Assembly (NCBI GenBank): GCA_022565355.1
Contig: JAIUMU010000006.1
Location: forward strand, 1 to 64,000
Length of the DNA stretch: 64,000 nt
Direction of reading: 5' to 3'
Source: Idiomarina sp.
GTDB lineage: Bacteria > Pseudomonadota > Gammaproteobacteria > Enterobacterales > Alteromonadaceae
Under the pieces are notes generated by a model that worked only from the letters and a program-made list of their open reading frames with translations, searched no databases and had not been told where the DNA came from. The translations under genes were made by a program, and so were the position numbers. Below are positions 62,779-64,000 of the stretch, in pieces (position 1 is the first letter of the stretch; every line of letters begins with the position of its first letter).

Positions 62779-64000
62779 ATGAGCGTTTCAACCACAGTAA
62801 CCCCAAGTAACACTACCGCGAGCAATCCACTATTAGGTGAGTTTACCCACCCGCCGTTTCATGCCATTCGGCCAGAGCATGTGCGCCCAGCTGTAGAAGC
62901 TGGCATTGCTGAGTGTAAGCAAGTAATCAATGAGATCGCCACAAAAGCAGAGGGTGCGGCTGCGGAATTAACTTGGGCTTCGGTAGTAGCCCCGTTAGAG
63001 CAAGCAGATGATCAACTTTCGAAGATCTGGTCGCCGGTATCGCACCTGAACTCGGTAATGAGCGATGATGCCCTGCGTGAGGCACATGATGGTTGTTTAG
63101 AAATGCTTTCCGAGTACTCAACCTGGGTAGGCCAGCACGAAGGTTTGTTTAAGGCTTATCAACAACTGCGTGATAGACCCGAATTTAATGAACTTAGCAT
63201 CCCCCAGCAACGCGTAATTACCGATACCATCCGCGATTTCGAGCTTTCTGGTGTTGGCTTACCAGCAGCAACGAAAAAACGATATGGCGATATTCAAAAC
63301 CGTTTATCCCAGCTTGGTTCGCAATTCAGCAACAATGTACTTGATGCTACTAATCACTGGTTTGCTCATGTAACTGCAGCCGAGCAGTTGGCAGGGCTGC
63401 CGGAAAGCGCGGTGGCAGCGGCAAAAGAACTAGCCGAAGAAAAAGAATTGAGCGGTTGGGTGTTTACTCTTGATATCCCGAGCTATTTACCGGTGATGAT
63501 GTACGCCGATAGTGGCGAGTTGCGCAAGCAAATGTATCAAGCTTATGTAACCCGAGCTTCAGAGCAGGGCCCAGATGCCGGTAAGTTTGATAATAGTGCG
63601 TTGATTAAAGAAACACTGGCGTTACGCCATGAATTAGCAGAGCTATTAGGCTTTAAGAGTTTCGCTGAAATGTCGTTAGCCACGAAAATGGCGGAAAGCC
63701 CCGAGCAAGTAGTGGGCTTTTTAGAAGATTTAGCACAGCGATCATTGCCACAAGCACAAGCCGAGTTTGCTGAAATTGCTGAATTTGCCGCCAACACGCA
63801 TGGCGTGGGCGAGCTAAATGCCTGGGATATCCCATACTATGCGGAAAAGCTGAAACAGCAGGCCTTTGAAATTTCTGATGAGCAGTTACGGCCGTATTTC
63901 CCTGAACAAAATGTGGTGCAGGGGTTATTTACCGTGGCGGAGCGTTTGTTTGGTATCCGTATTGAAGAAGCACAAGCCGAAACCTGGCACGAACACGTGC
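62779..64000 (+). CDS. prlC: Oligopeptidase A (M3 family), C-terminus beyond window
   Basis: From ATG at 62779 the frame stays open to base 64000 (about 407 codons). It has NPLLGEFTHPPFHAIRPEHVRPAVEAGIAECKQVINEI and TDTIRDFELSGVGLPAATKKRYGDIQNRLSQLGSQFSNNVLDATNHW. It continues with HELAELLGFKSFAEMSLATKMAESPEQVVGFL and ends around RLFGIRIEEAQAETWHEHV. These are the N-terminal signatures of oligopeptidase A/PrlC. The catalytic HExxH lies past the window end. The enzyme degrades signal peptides and short peptides in the cytoplasm. Confidence 0.94.
   Translation, partial: MSVSTTVTPSNTTASNPLLGEFTHPPFHAIRPEHVRPAVEAGIAECKQVINEIATKAEGAAAELTWASVVAPLEQADDQLSKIWSPVSHLNSVMSDDALREAHDGCLEMLSEYSTWVGQHEGLFKAYQQLRDRPEFNELSIPQQRVITDTIRDFELSGVGLPAATKKRYGDIQNRLSQLGSQFSNNVLDATNHWFAHVTAAEQLAGLPESAVAAAKELAEEKELSGWVFTLDIPSYLPVMMYADSGELRKQMYQAYVTRASEQGPDAGKFDNSALIKETLALRHELAELLGFKSFAEMSLATKMAESPEQVVGFLEDLAQRSLPQAQAEFAEIAEFAANTHGVGELNAWDIPYYAEKLKQQAFEISDEQLRPYFPEQNVVQGLFTVAERLFGIRIEEAQAETWHEHV

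Noticed and set aside
1-64000. tRNA, rRNA or CRISPR loci
   Set aside because: I scanned for tRNA-like TTCGA arms in cloverleaf context, rRNA signatures and regularly spaced repeats and found none that hold up by eye.

Overview
The window is a chromosomal segment of a gammaproteobacterium. The order gppA-rhlB-trxA-rho followed by ubiD-fre, the many TonB-dependent receptors and secreted peptidases, and the moderate GC content suggest a marine Alteromonadales-type organism. Idiomarinaceae (Idiomarina/Pseudidiomarina) is my best guess; this is inference from gene content, not a database match.

Region 1 (1-6592) is conserved housekeeping: gppA (cut by the window start), rhlB, trxA, rho with a long leader, ubiD and a Fre-type flavin reductase. 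Region 2 (6585-14339) looks like a cyanophycin-utilisation locus. A secreted cyanophycinase is divergent from a TonB-dependent receptor, a YfcC-family permease and an IadA-type isoaspartyl dipeptidase whose metal site departs from E. coli IadA. Region 3 (14461-18662) is a thiamine-acquisition operon under a TPP riboswitch: outer-membrane receptor, YkoF-like thiamine-binding protein, PnuC/PnuT-type permease and a thiamine-kinase-like phosphotransferase. The riboswitch shows a legible translational switch: 11 nt of the aptamer are perfectly complementary to a segment overlapping a hairpin that hides the ribosome binding site.

Region 4 (18731-30972) is ordinary genome: MFS transporter, trhO, dps, ExeM-like nuclease, pheA, a lipoprotein with N-terminal tandem repeats, udk-nupC, an orphan mlaC, an outer-membrane protein and gor.

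Region 5 (about 31.0-52.8 kb) is a mobile defence island. It opens with a four-gene tyrosine-recombinase module (gamma-mobile-trio/Tn554-like organisation). An IS256-family transposase remnant follows. Next comes a run of integron gene cassettes with attC sites but no integron integrase (a CALIN). The cassettes encode an abortive-infection-like HEPN protein, a second protein with a HEPN-like motif, a membrane protein paired with a 53-residue YQP-repeat protein, and other small membrane proteins. A serine resolvase, a complete type I restriction-modification system (hsdM-hsdS-hsdR), an orphan antitoxin-like fragment, and a winged-helix/SF2-helicase pair divergent from an XRE regulator with a clear palindromic operator complete the island.

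Region 6 (52.8-64 kb) returns to core genes: a YkgJ-like cysteine-cluster protein, a Sel1-type periplasmic protein, a DsbG-like disulfide protein, a YciI-like lipoprotein, a YebC-family regulator, an MscS channel, a TPR-GGEEF diguanylate cyclase, a DPP-IV-type peptidase and the start of prlC, which runs off the window end.
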